Program-made: the position numbers and the translations under genes
From: Posidonia oceanica
Lineage: Eukaryota > Streptophyta > Magnoliopsida > Alismatales > Posidoniaceae
Assembly: GCA_037176725.1 (NCBI GenBank)
Contig: JAZBRS010000020.1
Coordinates: 90,094,001 to 90,158,000, forward strand
DNA: 64,000 bases
Direction of reading: 5' to 3'
Part shown: one piece after another, positions 1-11,272 of the stretch
Layout: the number at the start of each line of letters is the position of its first letter
How positions within the stretch are numbered: the stretch's first letter is position 1
Notes under the pieces: model-generated
The model's database searches: none
The model's input: only the letters and a program-made list of their open reading frames with translations
What the model was told of the DNA's origin: nothing

Positions 1-3000
1 ATGGCTACAAAAGGATGAGAACTTGCATCTACCACAGGGCCTGCTGAACTGCCTGCTGTTTCTGCCAGAGGGGGAGCTAAATAAACTGACTGTGGGGCCT
101 CTGCTCTGACCACTGTTTCTGCTGAGTTGATTGGGACTGCCTCTGTTGCATCAGACTGCTCCTCATCCGCTAGTAGTCCTCAATACACACCCAATCCTCT
201 GCCGGCGCTGTGGCTTGGTGGTCGGTTGATCCCAGAATTCCTGCACTGGTAAAGTTAGTGAGGTCTCTGGGAATGGCTGGTGCACGATCTCTGAGTTGGA
301 AGCAGTGATCTTCGTTGAGCTTTGGTTCGTAGCCGAGACCTTCAGACTTCCTTCGCTCCACTGCTACGATCGGCTCTGCGATCCCTTGGCCGTGACGCCC
401 GAGCGGCGTACCCTTTATGTAACCCCACCTGTGACATACATTCTCGACCATTCGAAAGGGGTTGCTGTGAACGGTCAAGGAATTGACACGTTCAAGATCA
501 GGGACGAAGTTAACTGGCTCGCACCGGTTAACGCGATAGAGGGCTTCAGAAGTCTCGGGGTCAAACGGGATAGATTGCGAAGACACGGGAGAGACTGCTT
601 CAATCCGCTCCTTCTCAAAGTTCTCCGCCATGACGACAATGACATCATCGCCACGACGGTACTTTATCATTCGATGGAGGGTCGAAGGAAGGACCTGATG
701 CTTGTGGAGCCAAGGGCGCCCAAGCAGAAGATTGAAGTTAGGCTTCAAGTCAACGACATAGAATTCTACGTCGAAGACGACCGGACCGATAGCCAGAGGG
801 ATAATCAGAATCCCTAAAGCGTCATGGTGAGTGTTGTCAAAAGCAGTCATTCCCTTCACGGCTGGCGTGATATCCTCGGCTTTGAATCCGAGCTTCGTTG
901 CTGTACGCAAGGGGCAGACATTAAGGCCTGACCCGTTATCAACCAGCGTTGGGGGAATGCGAAAGTTTTTGAACTGCACCGTGACGAAAAGGGGCTGGTT
1001 GTGATTAATCCCTGCCGGAGGCAGCTCATCACTTGTGAAAGAGATGACCTGGGGCTCCACGATTAACCCGACCATGCTCTCCAAGGCAGAAGGCTCAATG
1101 GACTGGGACACACGAGCAGCCTGGAACACGCGAAGAAAAGCCTCGCGGTGCTCGGCAGAAGTGTGGATCAAATCCCAGATGGAGATGTCGGCTTTAACCT
1201 TCTTAAGCTGGGAAGTTAGGTCTGCTTTAGGTTGGCTTCTCCTAGCAGCTGGAGGGGTGATTCTAGCAGGTTCTAAAGGGGTAGCAGTAGGAAGCTGGGT
1301 TACTGCAGGTTGGCTAGGGGCTTGGCTAGCTACGGGCTGATCTGGGGCTGAATCTGCTAAGGGTTGGCCTGAGGGTGGGGGTATAACAGGTCCAGGGTGA
1401 GTTGGCCTAGTTGCCGGTGCTGGGGGCCTATAAACCCTCCCCGATCGCGTTACTTCTGCGCACATTTCTGTGGCGTAGCTGTAAGGGACGCGATGGGTGT
1501 CCAGGGTCAAATTAATGACGACTGGAGCATGTGCTGCGAGCACAGGAGGGGTTAGAGGGGGACCTACAGGATATTGAGGTTTATCTAGGGGATATGGTTG
1601 TTGGGGTGGGAAGGCTGGGGCAGGTTGAGGTCTGCCTAGAAGGTGTGGTTGAGGTCGCCCTAAAAGGTGGATGGGAGAGCTAGGCTGGGCTCTAGCTAAG
1701 AGGTGTACAGGGGATTGAGCCTGAGGGAGCACGGTGGGAGGCGCGAGAGGGCGCTCCGGCCTGGCATGCGGTCGGATCAAATGGATTCCTGACTCGGAGC
1801 CGGCAACTGCCGCCAAATAGAGACTGACTGAAAAGGGCTCAGAGATGTCAGAGATAAGATCAGAAGGGTCTACTACAGAAGTAGCAGGCCCAGAAGGAAA
1901 GACAGAGTGGATGCCTGAGGTTCCCGCCCCTCCCGGATAAGAGTGCTCCGGTAAAGGTTGGCGGACGATGCCAGAATGCGGGGGAACAGCTGAAGATGCA
2001 GATGCATGAGTGCGTGCTTGAGTGGATGCCTCGTGCGTGTCGATCACAATCGTTCCCGATTCGATCAAGTCCTGAATTGCGTTCCGCAAGGAGAAGCAAT
2101 TGTCCGTCGAATGCCCGACGCTTCGATGGAAATTGCAGAAGAGGTCCGGCCTAAACCAATGCGGCAGAGGGCTTGGCGGTGGACGAACCTCTGGGAACTT
2201 CAGGAGCGATGCCACCTTCGGCAAGATGACCGTGAGTGGTTCCACCAGTGGGGTGAAATTCCTCCTCTCAGCGGGTGGTCTTCTTTGCCTTGGGTTTGAG
2301 CCTTGCTGAACCGGTGCGGCAGGATAGACCGGTCTAGCGGTGGTAGTGATGTGCGGTGTGTGCGGGTTCCTAGGTGCAGGAGCGTACACCATCTGAGCTG
2401 GGGCAGGCCGAGACGGCAAGCGAACAGGCACAGCAGGAGAATCGACGAATGCAACAGCGGGTTTCGGCGAGTCCTTCCTCTTCAGGCGGTTGTTGCTACT
2501 GCCGCTGTTGTTGTTGTTGAAGGTGCTGCTGTTGACACTGTTGCTGCTTATCGCTGCCTGCTTAGCGAACGCAGAGAGAGCCGGGAAGTTGCCACTCCGC
2601 AAAGAACTCTCCACGCGCGCTCCAGCTCTGATGAGTGCCGCAAAAGTAGTGACTGGCTGAATGCTAAGCAGAGCCCCGAGAGACGGCTGCGCCCCTTTGA
2701 TAACGATCTCGATAGATTCCTCGTCAGAGGGTCTATCTCGAACCTGAGAGGCAAGGGCGCGCCAGCGGCCAACGTACTCCCCGAACGGCTCGCCAGAGTT
2801 CTGCTTGATGGCGATCAAGTCCGCCCTCTTTGGGACAAGATCGAGGTTGAAGGAGTATTGCTCCAGGAATGCCTGACTAAGGTCGTTCCAAGTCTTGATG
2901 GCTGACATATCGAGTGATGTGAACCACTTGAGTGCCGGCCCGGTCAAACTCTTCTGGAACAAGCGGATCAGCAACCTCTCGTCCGCCTGAAGCTGAGCGA

Positions 3001-4147
3001 GATCACCGCAATACGCCTTCAGGTGTGCTACGGGGCAGCCCCTACCATTATATTTCTCGAAGTCCGGGATTTTGAACTTCGGAGGGAGTACCGCCTCTGG
3101 AAAGCAACAGAGGTCTCGGAATTGGTAGGTCTGGTGCTCGGTACCCTGCACTAGTCGTAGTGCCTTCTCCAAGACGTCCATCCGGTTATTGATGGGGTCT
3201 GGAATTGCTGCTGTAGGAGAGGGATCAGCAGGGGTAGTGAGCACATACGCCGAATGGGTCGCACCTAAGTGCTCCTCCGGATCTACCATAGCGTCGCCTA
3301 GTGGAGCAACGGGATGGCCGGCGTATCCGTGCTGGGGGATAGTGTATGCAGGAGTGTATGCAGGATGCTGGACTTGGTGGAGAGGAGAAGAATAAATGCC
3401 ATGCTGTGCTGGAATAGGGGGAGGATGACGGAGTACCAATTGCTGTACAGGCGAAGTGCCAGACAGCGAGCCAGTGAGGTACTAGGCTCTAGCCGATCCA
3501 AGGGGTTGACCACCAGAAGGAAGTGGAGCATGCTGTGCCAAGTGTTGTGCAGGAGGCGGTAAACGAGCCCCCATCGTCGGAACCGTGAGTAGTTGCGACG
3601 ATGGTCGAGGCGGAGGTGCAGAGGTTGATGCATGAAATGCAGGAACTGGCCTCGGAGGAACCTCAGGGACGACAGAGACAGAGGGAGGACGAACTGATAG
3701 AGCCATGCCCTGCAGTCTCTAGGCAAGCTCCATCAGGTGCTGGTACTGCGCTTCGGGCGTCTCGGCAGTGGGAACGCTGAAGTGCAGTGCCGGCGGGGAT
3801 TGAGAAACAAGTGGCACGGACACAGACTGTCCGGGAGGGAAGGATTCTACAGGAAAGGTCGCAGCAGCGGTGGAAGGGATGTCGAAGGCGACCTATCCCT
3901 GGGACGGAGGGGGCAGTGGCGTCTCCGGAACGCGAGTAACGGCCGTCAAGATAGACTCGGCGACCGGATCCGAAGGAAGGGAGGCTTGCCACTGTCCCGG
4001 GGTGTACTGAGAACCTAGAGACGTCAGAGGAGGAAACCCTGGCGTCGGAGGGGGAACAAGGGGGACAGAAAGAGCAACCGGAGGGGCCAGAACGGAAACA
4101 CCCTCCGTGATAGAAGTAAAAGAGGACTCACTAACGTACTGGGCCAT
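1..4147 (-). pseudogene. Element A gag-protease polyprotein (partial, three amber stops, one frameshift)
   Basis: The same reading frame runs from the ATG at 4147 (MAQYVSES, aligned with MAQRTVET of element B) to 170. It is interrupted only by TAG codons at 3893-3895, 3719-3721 and 3482-3484. The last two replace glutamine codons of B. It contains a proline-rich N-terminus, the gag core (LPPKFKIPDFEKYNGRG, then ALKWFTSLD), a C-x2-H-x4-H-x4-C knuckle (FCNFHRSVGHSTDNC), an aspartic protease site (VDNGSGLNV) and a G-patch-like stretch (RWGYIKGTPLGRHGQG). Near 168 a small indel relative to B changes frame. The new frame stays open to the window edge and resumes homology (ADEEQS, then QSVYLAPP). 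In the family, gag forms the particle and the protease cuts the polyprotein. This copy looks inactive as written. Confidence 0.9.
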
Positions 4148-5460
4148 TGCTGACCTAGAGCGTGTGAGAACAGGGCTGCGACGAGTATTCAAGCGGTGCT
4201 TCCTAAGAGGAGCTATCGTCGCAAGTGCAGATAGCTCGGAAGGGGAATGGTCGCGAACTAAGTCGCAAAAAGGACGTCAACGAGGGTCGATACTCGAGCT
4301 CTGGCAAAGGGAAACTCGCTTATCGATCACGCTGACACAACAGAAGGAAATTAGGGTTAGAAACTAAAAGATGAATGCAAATGAGTTAGTTAAGTGGCGT
4401 GAATGACGTGCATGCTTTCTAGTATGCCCCCTTACCTAACTAGTGTTTCCTAGCAAGGCTGTCTACTCCGGGTATCCCTTGATGTACGGGTCACCGACTC
4501 AGGTCAGAAAAAGTAGGTCCCCTGTCTAACTCCCAGCCCAAAGCTCAGGTAATGACAGGGTGGTGCGTTAGTGGCCTCTACCCCGCCAAAGCGTGGGTGG
4601 TACCCTCTACTAACACCGACACGACCCCCGGACAAGGAGGGGACGGACCGACCAACTTATGCCACGCCCAAAGTAGTGGAACAAGAGGCCGGAACCGTCC
4701 TTCGCAGACTAGTAGGTGGACTCAGAGGAGAAGAATGCATGCCCTATATGATGCTTATGCAAAATGATTAGAGTTTTTTATCTTGCACATTTTATTAACC
4801 AAAGGGGGTGAAGGATTGTTTGTAGTCTCTAGTTACCCCTAGAAGTTCTTTTTACTTGCATTTTTTAGTTAATCATGGGGGAAGCAGACAAGTCTCTACT
4901 ATCCTAAGCATGGCAAGTGCAAAAGGGAAGAAAATCAGTCAAAATGGCAAGCAACCATCATACAACACAACAAAAGGCATGTTCATGGCATGTGCGAGTG
5001 TTTGTGGGCATGATGGTGAAGAAAAGCATTCATCAAGTCAAAAGGCATGTAAGCATAGTATGTGCGTGCGTAGTGACATAGCAAGAGTGTAAAAGAAGCA
5101 TTCAACATCCAAAAAGCATGTATTTTAGCCAAACAAAGTGTGTAGACATGTAATGCGCGAGAATTAAAGCAGTAATGAGCAAATAAGGTAAAGCAAGGTA
5201 AAAGTAAGCAAGCTGCAAAGGAAATAAGAGCATAAGCAAGGCGAGAAGTAAATAAACAAGCAAAGGAGCAAAGCCAAGCAAAAGAAAGCGCAAACCGAGA
5301 CAAAAGAGGTGCAAAAACCTAAGCAAAGTAGCTACGAAGCGACTTGCTAGGAGCTTGCACAGAAAAGAGAGCAAAACAGGCGAAGAAGGCACACAAGGCA
5401 GACAAAGCTGCAAAACAAACGAGCGAAAAGCCGGAAACGAAAGCCGGAGTCTAGTCTAAT
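4148..5460 (-). other. Element A 5' leader between PBS and gag
   Basis: No convincing gene. The segment around 4400-4740 is strongly conserved with 56020-56400 of element B, for example the stretch at 4436-4500 and the run containing CCCCGCCAAAGCGTGGGT. Such selective conservation of an untranslated leader suggests cis-acting RNA functions, but that is inference. The PBS-proximal part (4850-5450) is low-complexity, rich in AAGCAAA-type words on the plus strand. Small ORFs here are not conserved as proteins. Confidence 0.75.
4331..4362 (-). promoter_or_regulatory. Predicted 3' splice acceptor upstream of gag (element A)
   Basis: Sense strand reads TTTCTAACCCTAATTTCC, then TTCTGTTGTGTCAG: a CTAAC branch-point-like motif followed by a pyrimidine-rich tract and CAG (AG at 4333-4332). 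It lies about 185 nt upstream of the gag ATG. Element B has the same arrangement at 55967-56000. Its likely partner is the GTATGT donor in the LTR at 6827. No transcript data support this; it is a sequence prediction. Confidence 0.5.
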
Positions 5461-5478
5461 TCCCCAGCAGAGTCGCCA
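5461..5478 (-). other. Primer binding site (tRNA-Arg type), element A
   Basis: Sense strand TGGCGACTCTGCTGGGGA begins one nucleotide after the LTR end. It starts with the obligatory TGG that pairs with a tRNA CCA tail. It is the arginine-tRNA class of PBS described for Ogre/Tat elements; the tRNA assignment is from memory. Element B differs at one position (CTCC instead of CTCT). Confidence 0.85.
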
Positions 5479-6059
5479 CTGTAGCGATCCCGATCGGAAC
5501 CAGGCTCGCTATCTTTAGCGGCGATTGAGATCCGAGGAAGAGGCTCAACTCAAAAACACTTGAAATCGAGGAGAAAAAGGGAAGATAAGACAAATCAGAG
5601 TCGCCACCATGTCTATTAACGGGAGACAAGGAAAACCGGGGTAATGCGTGGATTAACACGCAAAACCGAGCAGGAAATGCAAAGCAAAGCAATGCAAAGG
5701 AAAACAAATGCAAACAAATGCAAATGAGATGACTCTAGCCTAGGATAAGGGCAGTACGGTCATTGCGGGCCAAAAGACAGGGTAAGGACTCCTGTTACGT
5801 GCGGGGAAGGTGTTAGGCACCCCCGACACGCCCGAAAATCGGTCTTTCTAGGCTTACGCTCGCATACGCAGGAAAATGCAGGATTGAATGCCTATGTGCC
5901 TATAAATGCCTGAATGGATGCTCAAGGTGTGCTCTAAGTGGGGAGAAACAAAGCGAAGAAGTAAACGTGCTCTCTAAGTGCTCAGCTGCGCTGTCTGTGT
6001 TCCGAATTAGGCGAAACCTAGCTCGTGAGAACTCCAGACAGTAAGCATCACAGCCCTAT

Positions 6060-6400
6060 ATGCAAATGCAAGCGAGAAAGCAAAACAACGAGGAAACCAT
6101 GCAATGCAATCGACATGCGAAGGAAAACGGCGTAAAACACGCAAAACAAGGCGAGAAACAAGAAAGGCACGCAAAACGATGCAAAAGAGCGAAAACGGCG
6201 CACAAAACAAGACAAGAAAACAGAATGGCACGCAAAACAGTGCAAAAGAACGAAACCGGCACGCAAAACAAGCGGGAAAACAAGGCAGCGCACAAAACAA
6301 GGCAAGAAAACAGAAGGGCACGCGAAACGGTGCAAAAGCGAGAGCGGGCACGCGAAACGGTGCCAAAACAGCGAAGCAAAAACCTCGGAAAAGCCATGCG
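6060..6400 (-). repeat. LTR minisatellite, element A
   Basis: Degenerate repeats on the plus strand of the type GCACGCAAAACGGTGC with A-rich spacers. The core is an inverted repeat (GGCAC or GCAC paired with GTGC(C) around an 8-nt loop). The same core forms longer arrays in LTRs of B (37040-37810, 57800-58725) and C (24880-25450). Confidence 0.8.
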
Positions 6401-6819
6401 AATGCAAAGATGCAGAAAGAGATTAGAATAGGCCAAAGGGGAATCAAAACAACATGTGTGTAAAGACAGATGTCGTTTAGGACCACTCAGAATAGGTGTG
6501 AAGACCTACAGAGGGGAGAGTGTGCAAACGGAGGGATTACCACCTCTTAGCGACTGTTTCCCACTAAACCGTTCCACGATGTATCTCGCATGCTGCCCAA
6601 AGCTCGCGATGCGATCGGATCGTGGAAAAGGGGGAAGAAAGCCACATTAAGTGATAGATCCAGGAAAAACTCAACACAAAACACTCAGGGGTACGCGAAA
6701 CGGGGATTGGAAGATAGAAGCAAAAAGGGGAGGCCCTATTCTACATGCTCAAAGAGACAGAAAGCGAAAACGAAGAAAACTGTGCAAATGGTATGCAAAT
6801 GCAATGCAAGGGTTCAGGG

Positions 6820-6960
6820 GGACATACCTGGAAATCCGGGAGCCTGATCGGAGATCTGCCTGGTCCATGCTGAAGAGCGCCTCGCCGCGGTCGCCTGGGC
6901 AGCTTACTTGAGAAGATCCAACGGCTGGATTGGAAGATATCGCGGCTTCAAGGCAGAAGG
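6820..6960 (-). promoter_or_regulatory. Conserved LTR block ending in a splice-donor-like site (element A)
   Basis: This stretch (CTTCAGCATGGACC, then CAGATCTCCGATCAGGCTCC, then CCAG|GTATGTCC on the sense strand) is the best conserved part of the LTR across A, B, C and D. The donor consensus is CAG|GTATGT at 6830-6822. It probably lies just downstream of the transcription start, as a first exon; no clear TATA box was found by eye. Confidence 0.5.
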
Positions 6961-9900
6961 GCCAGAACAGGGGAGAAGAATGGATCTAGGTGTTCAGGAG
7001 GTCCTAGGGATGTGCAAGAGGTCCTCCCAAGTGAAAGGGAGCTAAAAGTGCTTAGTGTGTGCAGAAAGATGCTAAAATGCAAGACTAGATGAGTGCAGGA
7101 TGCATGCAAAAGCAAGAAAAAGCAAAGAGAAGAAACTGGGAGAAAACAGGAGTTCAGAAGGCATTTTGAAAAAGAATAGGGGCTAAAATGCAAATTTTCC
7201 AGAAAACAGGGTTCCATGGGAAAGGATTTTGAAAACAGGGGAAGACAGAGGTCTATTTGGCAAAAAACTAGGTTCAGAAAGTTGTTTTGAAAAGAAGGTA
7301 TGCTTTAAAAGAGGTTTTAAAAGTAGAAATGGGTCAGAAAGTAATTTTAAGAAAACTAGGGTCTAAAATGCAAATTTTCCAGAAAACAAGGTTCCAGGGA
7401 GTCTGGGAATGCTAGTGGAAGGTCTGCATGTAATTTGGTAGGCATTGGAGCTAAGATGCAACCTAGGGGTAAAATGGTCTTTTCACATGACTTTTTAAAA
7501 GATGCAGGGACCTATGTGTGATTTTGAAATCATGCAGGGGCTAAAAATGCAATTTAGTATGGAAAACATGTTCTGAAAATTAAATAACAGGACCACAGTG
7601 CAATTTCTGGAAAAGACAGGGGCCAAAATGCAATGTAGTAAGCTAAAATGCATGCAGCACAGCTACTGTCCATTTAAAATGGACCTAAATGCAAAAATGA
7701 TAAAACAGAGGGGCAAATATGCAATGCATCAACCAAAAATAAAAATCAGAACCTAAGTTTCTACAGTGCATGGACCTAAGTGCAAAATTAGAAAAATGCA
7801 GGGACTTAGAATGCAATGCAGTATGGTAAAATATGAGTAAATAAATGAACTGATTTAGTGCAGGACCTATATGCAAAAATTGAAAACAGGGGGACTAAAC
7901 TACAAAATTAAATAACAGCGCAGCACAGTAAATGGACCACATGGCAAATACTGAAAAACATAAACAGATTGTGCAATTTAGCATAGTATTAAATTGAAAA
8001 CAAAGCAGATTAAATGAAATAAGGACTGAAACGCAAAAATGAAAAAACTTAGGGCAGATATGCAATATTTACTTAAAAACTTTAGCTAGAATAAAATAAA
8101 TGCACAGTAACAGCTTCGACGACATGGGCACTGTAGCAGCAAGCTGCCAGCGCCCATGAACGCCGGCACAGGGAGCTTGGAGACGCGCAGATAGGCGGAG
8201 GTGCTGCTCCTGGGGCCGACGGAGGCAGGGCGACGATCGGCGAGGGGCGACGATGCCTGGAACGCGCCGGAATGCCCACCGGAGGTCTGCAGGACTTCTG
8301 GAACTCGGTCCGGCCACTCGACGCAGCGGAGCTGCGTTCTGAAGACCAGAGGAGCCTCCTGTCGTCTGTGCGGAGCTCCGGGGATCGCCGGGGTCGAGTT
8401 CCGCTGGCTGGAGCGTCGTGATGTCCGGAGAACGTCGCCGGAGAAGAAGGGTCTGACCGGAGCTTGACTCGGAGCAGGAAGGCCGGAAAGTCTATTCTAG
8501 AGGGCAGGGAAGCAAGAGAAGAAGAAGAGGAAGCTAATGGAAACAAAGTTTACCTCTTTCCACGTCTGAGTCGTCCCCCCGACGTCAGCAGTTCCAGAAC
8601 TGGTCGGCGGAGGTCGTCCGGTCGCGGCAGTGGTCCTCGGGCGCTCGCGGAGGTTGGGATCTTCTCAGGAGGTGCTTTTGGTGCTTCCTGGGCGGTCGGA
8701 CGTGAGCTTCGAAGCTCGGAGAGGAATCCGGCGTTTTTGGGTTCAGCGATGACAGCCGGAGGCCGGGGAGGGTGTTCGCTGCTCCTCAGGCTGGATGGAG
8801 TGCTCCGGGGGATTGCTGGGGATCTGGAGAGTGAGGTTGGATGCTCGGAGGGGGCTTCTGGAAGGTGTGGAAGAGGTTTGGGACTTGGGTCAAATTTTGG
8901 TCTGTGGTTGATGTAGGTGTTTGGAGTGGAATTCTCGGTCTGTGGTGGGTGGCTGGGTTTGATGGTTGGTGTTTTGAGAAGGTGGAGGTCCAGTGAGTTT
9001 CTGGAAGAAGTTTGGGAGAAGGCGGTGAGCTGTGGTGAAGGCAATTTCAGGGGGGAAAGTGTTGGGTTGCAGTTGGTTTCAGTGGTGGAAGTTCGGGTGA
9101 ATTCGGGGTGTTCTGGGTGGTGAAAGGCCGGGAAACGGTGGAGAAAGGCTGCTGGGTTTCTAGGTGAACTTGGGGGATGAAATGCAAGAGGATGGATGGC
9201 TGGAACGGGCTTGGTTTCTGGAGAAGAAAAGAGGGAGTGTGCTGCTGGAAATCAGGGGGAGAAGAAGGAGATTTCGGTGAGAATTCTCTGGATTTCTCTC
9301 GCTCTCTCTCTCGGATGGCAAAAGGTGATCGAAGGAGGTGGAAAGCTGAGGCTTTAACAGCTGCTCTCCGGCTTGCTCGCACGCTCTGGAATTCGAATTC
9401 CACCGGCGCGATCCACTGCTGCTGAGGGAGACAAGCAGCCGGCGAGACGACAAGCAATTAAAGCCTCCCGGATTTGGTGCTGAGAGGAGAGGAGAAGCGG
9501 CGAGTTCTGTTGCTGATCTGATGGAAGGTTGAATTCAAAAAGGAAGGAGGGAATGGCAGCTGGCCGCGGGAAGGAAGCTGTGGAAAGAAGAAAAAACACA
9601 GAAGGAGGAGGAGGAAGAAGGGGTGCGTGGGCTGGACTGTGCGGGCTGAAGGAAAAAACAAGGAAATGAAAGAAAAAGGAGATGGGCCGGATTGAGCCCA
9701 GCAAGGAAAGGTACGAAAGAAAAGAAAAGTAAGAGAGAAAGAGAGGGTAGAATGGGGAAAAAAAATAGGTAAAAATAAACTAAAAATAGATAAAAATGCC
9801 AGAAGGATTGTGCTGTAGATTAGGATTTTAATTAAGATTTTTAATGGTTATTTTGAGTTGATTAATGTGTTTTGGGCTTGATTAGGGTTTTAGGACTTTG

Positions 9901-11272
9901 GTTTTGTTCTTAATTGGTTTGCACTTGATTAAATGTTTGTTAAGCCTTTTTTAAATTGTTTTTAAAAATTGTATTTCCCTTGTTGGATATTTAGGATATT
10001 AATTAGGATTTTTTTTTAGGATTTATTTTCCTGTTAATCAGGGTTGGTTTTAGGTTTTTAAGTTGTAGTCTTGTTAAGGTTTTTCTTTCTTAAGTCTTTT
10101 AAGTTATGTCTTGATTTTTTTATTTACTGATTTTTCTTGAAGTTTTTAGTTGGGTTTTTCTGGTTTGATAGGGTGTTTTTTAGGCTCTTCAGATGTGTTT
10201 TTCTTTTCTTTTTTAAATTAAGTTTTTAACTTGTTTTTCTTATGTTTATTAGGCTGGGTCTTTTGCCTTCCTTAATTACTTGTTTTAGTATTTGATTTTT
10301 TAATTCTTTTTTTTTTTGGGTTTGTTTTTTAATTCTTCTGATGGGTTTTTACCTTTGGTGGGTTTTGATTTTATTTTAGCTTTTTCCTTGATTTTTCAGT
10401 GTTTTCTTTTGATTTGTTTTGCATTTTTTAGTTTGCATGTTTGGTTTTCTTTTTAGCTTGCTTAAGTTAGGTTTAAGTTGTTAATTGTTTGTTTAACATT
10501 TTTTAATTGTTTTTCTTAGAGTTCTGACTTGTACCTTTTATGTTTTGAGATTTTACAGATTTTTATGAGTTTTTGTGGATTTTTGCAAAGGAGAGGAAAG
10601 GAAAAGAGAAGGAGGAAAGAAATGGAAAAAAGAGGGAGATAAAAGGAAAAGGGATAGGTTGGAGGAAAATGATTTTCTAAAATTCAGAAAAAGTGTTAAA
10701 AATAAAGTAAAAATAGGGATAAGATAGAGGAGGGATAGAAGCACAGAGGGGACCCACAGCCAGACCAGAAAAAGGATAAGAAAGGGATGAAAAGAGAGAT
10801 GATAATCAGGAGAGAGAGAGGAGAGAGAAAATGATAATCCCGGAGAGAGAAAAGGATAATTTGGGTGAAAGAGGGTCTTAATGGTCTTGGAATGGGGTGA
10901 GAATTGGTGAGTGGGTGGTCTAGGGTTTGAAGTGTTGGGTCTAAGGTTTTGGTTCGATTCTAAGGGGGTTTTGGAGGGGTTTCAAGGTGTAGAAAAAGGA
11001 TAGTTTTACCTAGGTTTTCTAGGGTTTTTGGGAATGGGTTAGGCCTGGAAATTTCTAGGTCTTTGGGTAGGTTTGTTGAGTGGATAGTGGTGGGTTTTCC
11101 TATGGATTTTGGTTAGGTTTTGAGGTTGGGAAGGGGGGTAAAGGTTTAGGTCAAAACAGGCTGTTTTTGAAGGGTAGAGAGGAGGATTAGGGCTAGGGTT
11201 TGGTTGGGGTTTGATCCAGCAATCATCAAGAGGGCTCCAAGGGTCCGGGCCTGCCAAGATGGGGTGTCAACA

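Larger units (their letters stand above)
1..11272 (-). mobile_element. Element A: 5' half of a giant Tat/Ogre-like LTR retrotransposon
   Basis: Minus-strand element running off the left edge of the window. In sense order it shows a complete 5' LTR (11272 down to 5480), PBS (5478-5461), a 1.3-kb leader, and gag-pro from the ATG at 4147. Its pol, extra ORF and 3' LTR are outside the window. Its outer end reads TGTTGACACCCC and abuts, at 11273, a plus-strand pol codon series (ITDPTFEK), so A is inserted inside the pol of element C. The target duplication cannot be checked because the other end is missing. Gag-pro and LTR resemble those of element B more than those of C or D. Confidence 0.93.
5480..11272 (-). 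repeat. 5' LTR of element A (5.8 kb)
   Basis: Ends TG...CA (outer TGTTGACACCCC, inner end before the PBS). In sense order it holds: a start with purine/pyrimidine-skewed low-complexity DNA (11272-10560, GAGAGA runs on the plus strand near 10800-10860); a strongly strand-asymmetric AT-rich block (10560-9750, T/G-rich on plus, so G-poor on the sense strand); a GC-rich block (9450-8080); a block of spaced GCAAAT/AGGGACCTA-type words (8080-7080); a short block conserved in all LTRs here, ending in a splice-donor-like CAG|GTATGT (6830-6822); a minisatellite (6100-6400); and a conserved U5 block including GTGTTAGGCACCCCCGACAC (plus strand, about 5810-5830). ORFs inside are not real genes. Confidence 0.93.

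Noticed and set aside
296..817. 173-codon plus-strand frame opposite gag-pro of A
   Set aside because: Antisense shadow of the protease-coding strand with no independent similarity; the same applies to most plus-strand frames opposite 47161-55785.
8082..9704. Overlapping frames of 80-160 codons in the GC-rich part of LTR A
   Set aside because: Several frames overlap on both strands without homology between elements; GC-rich composition explains them.
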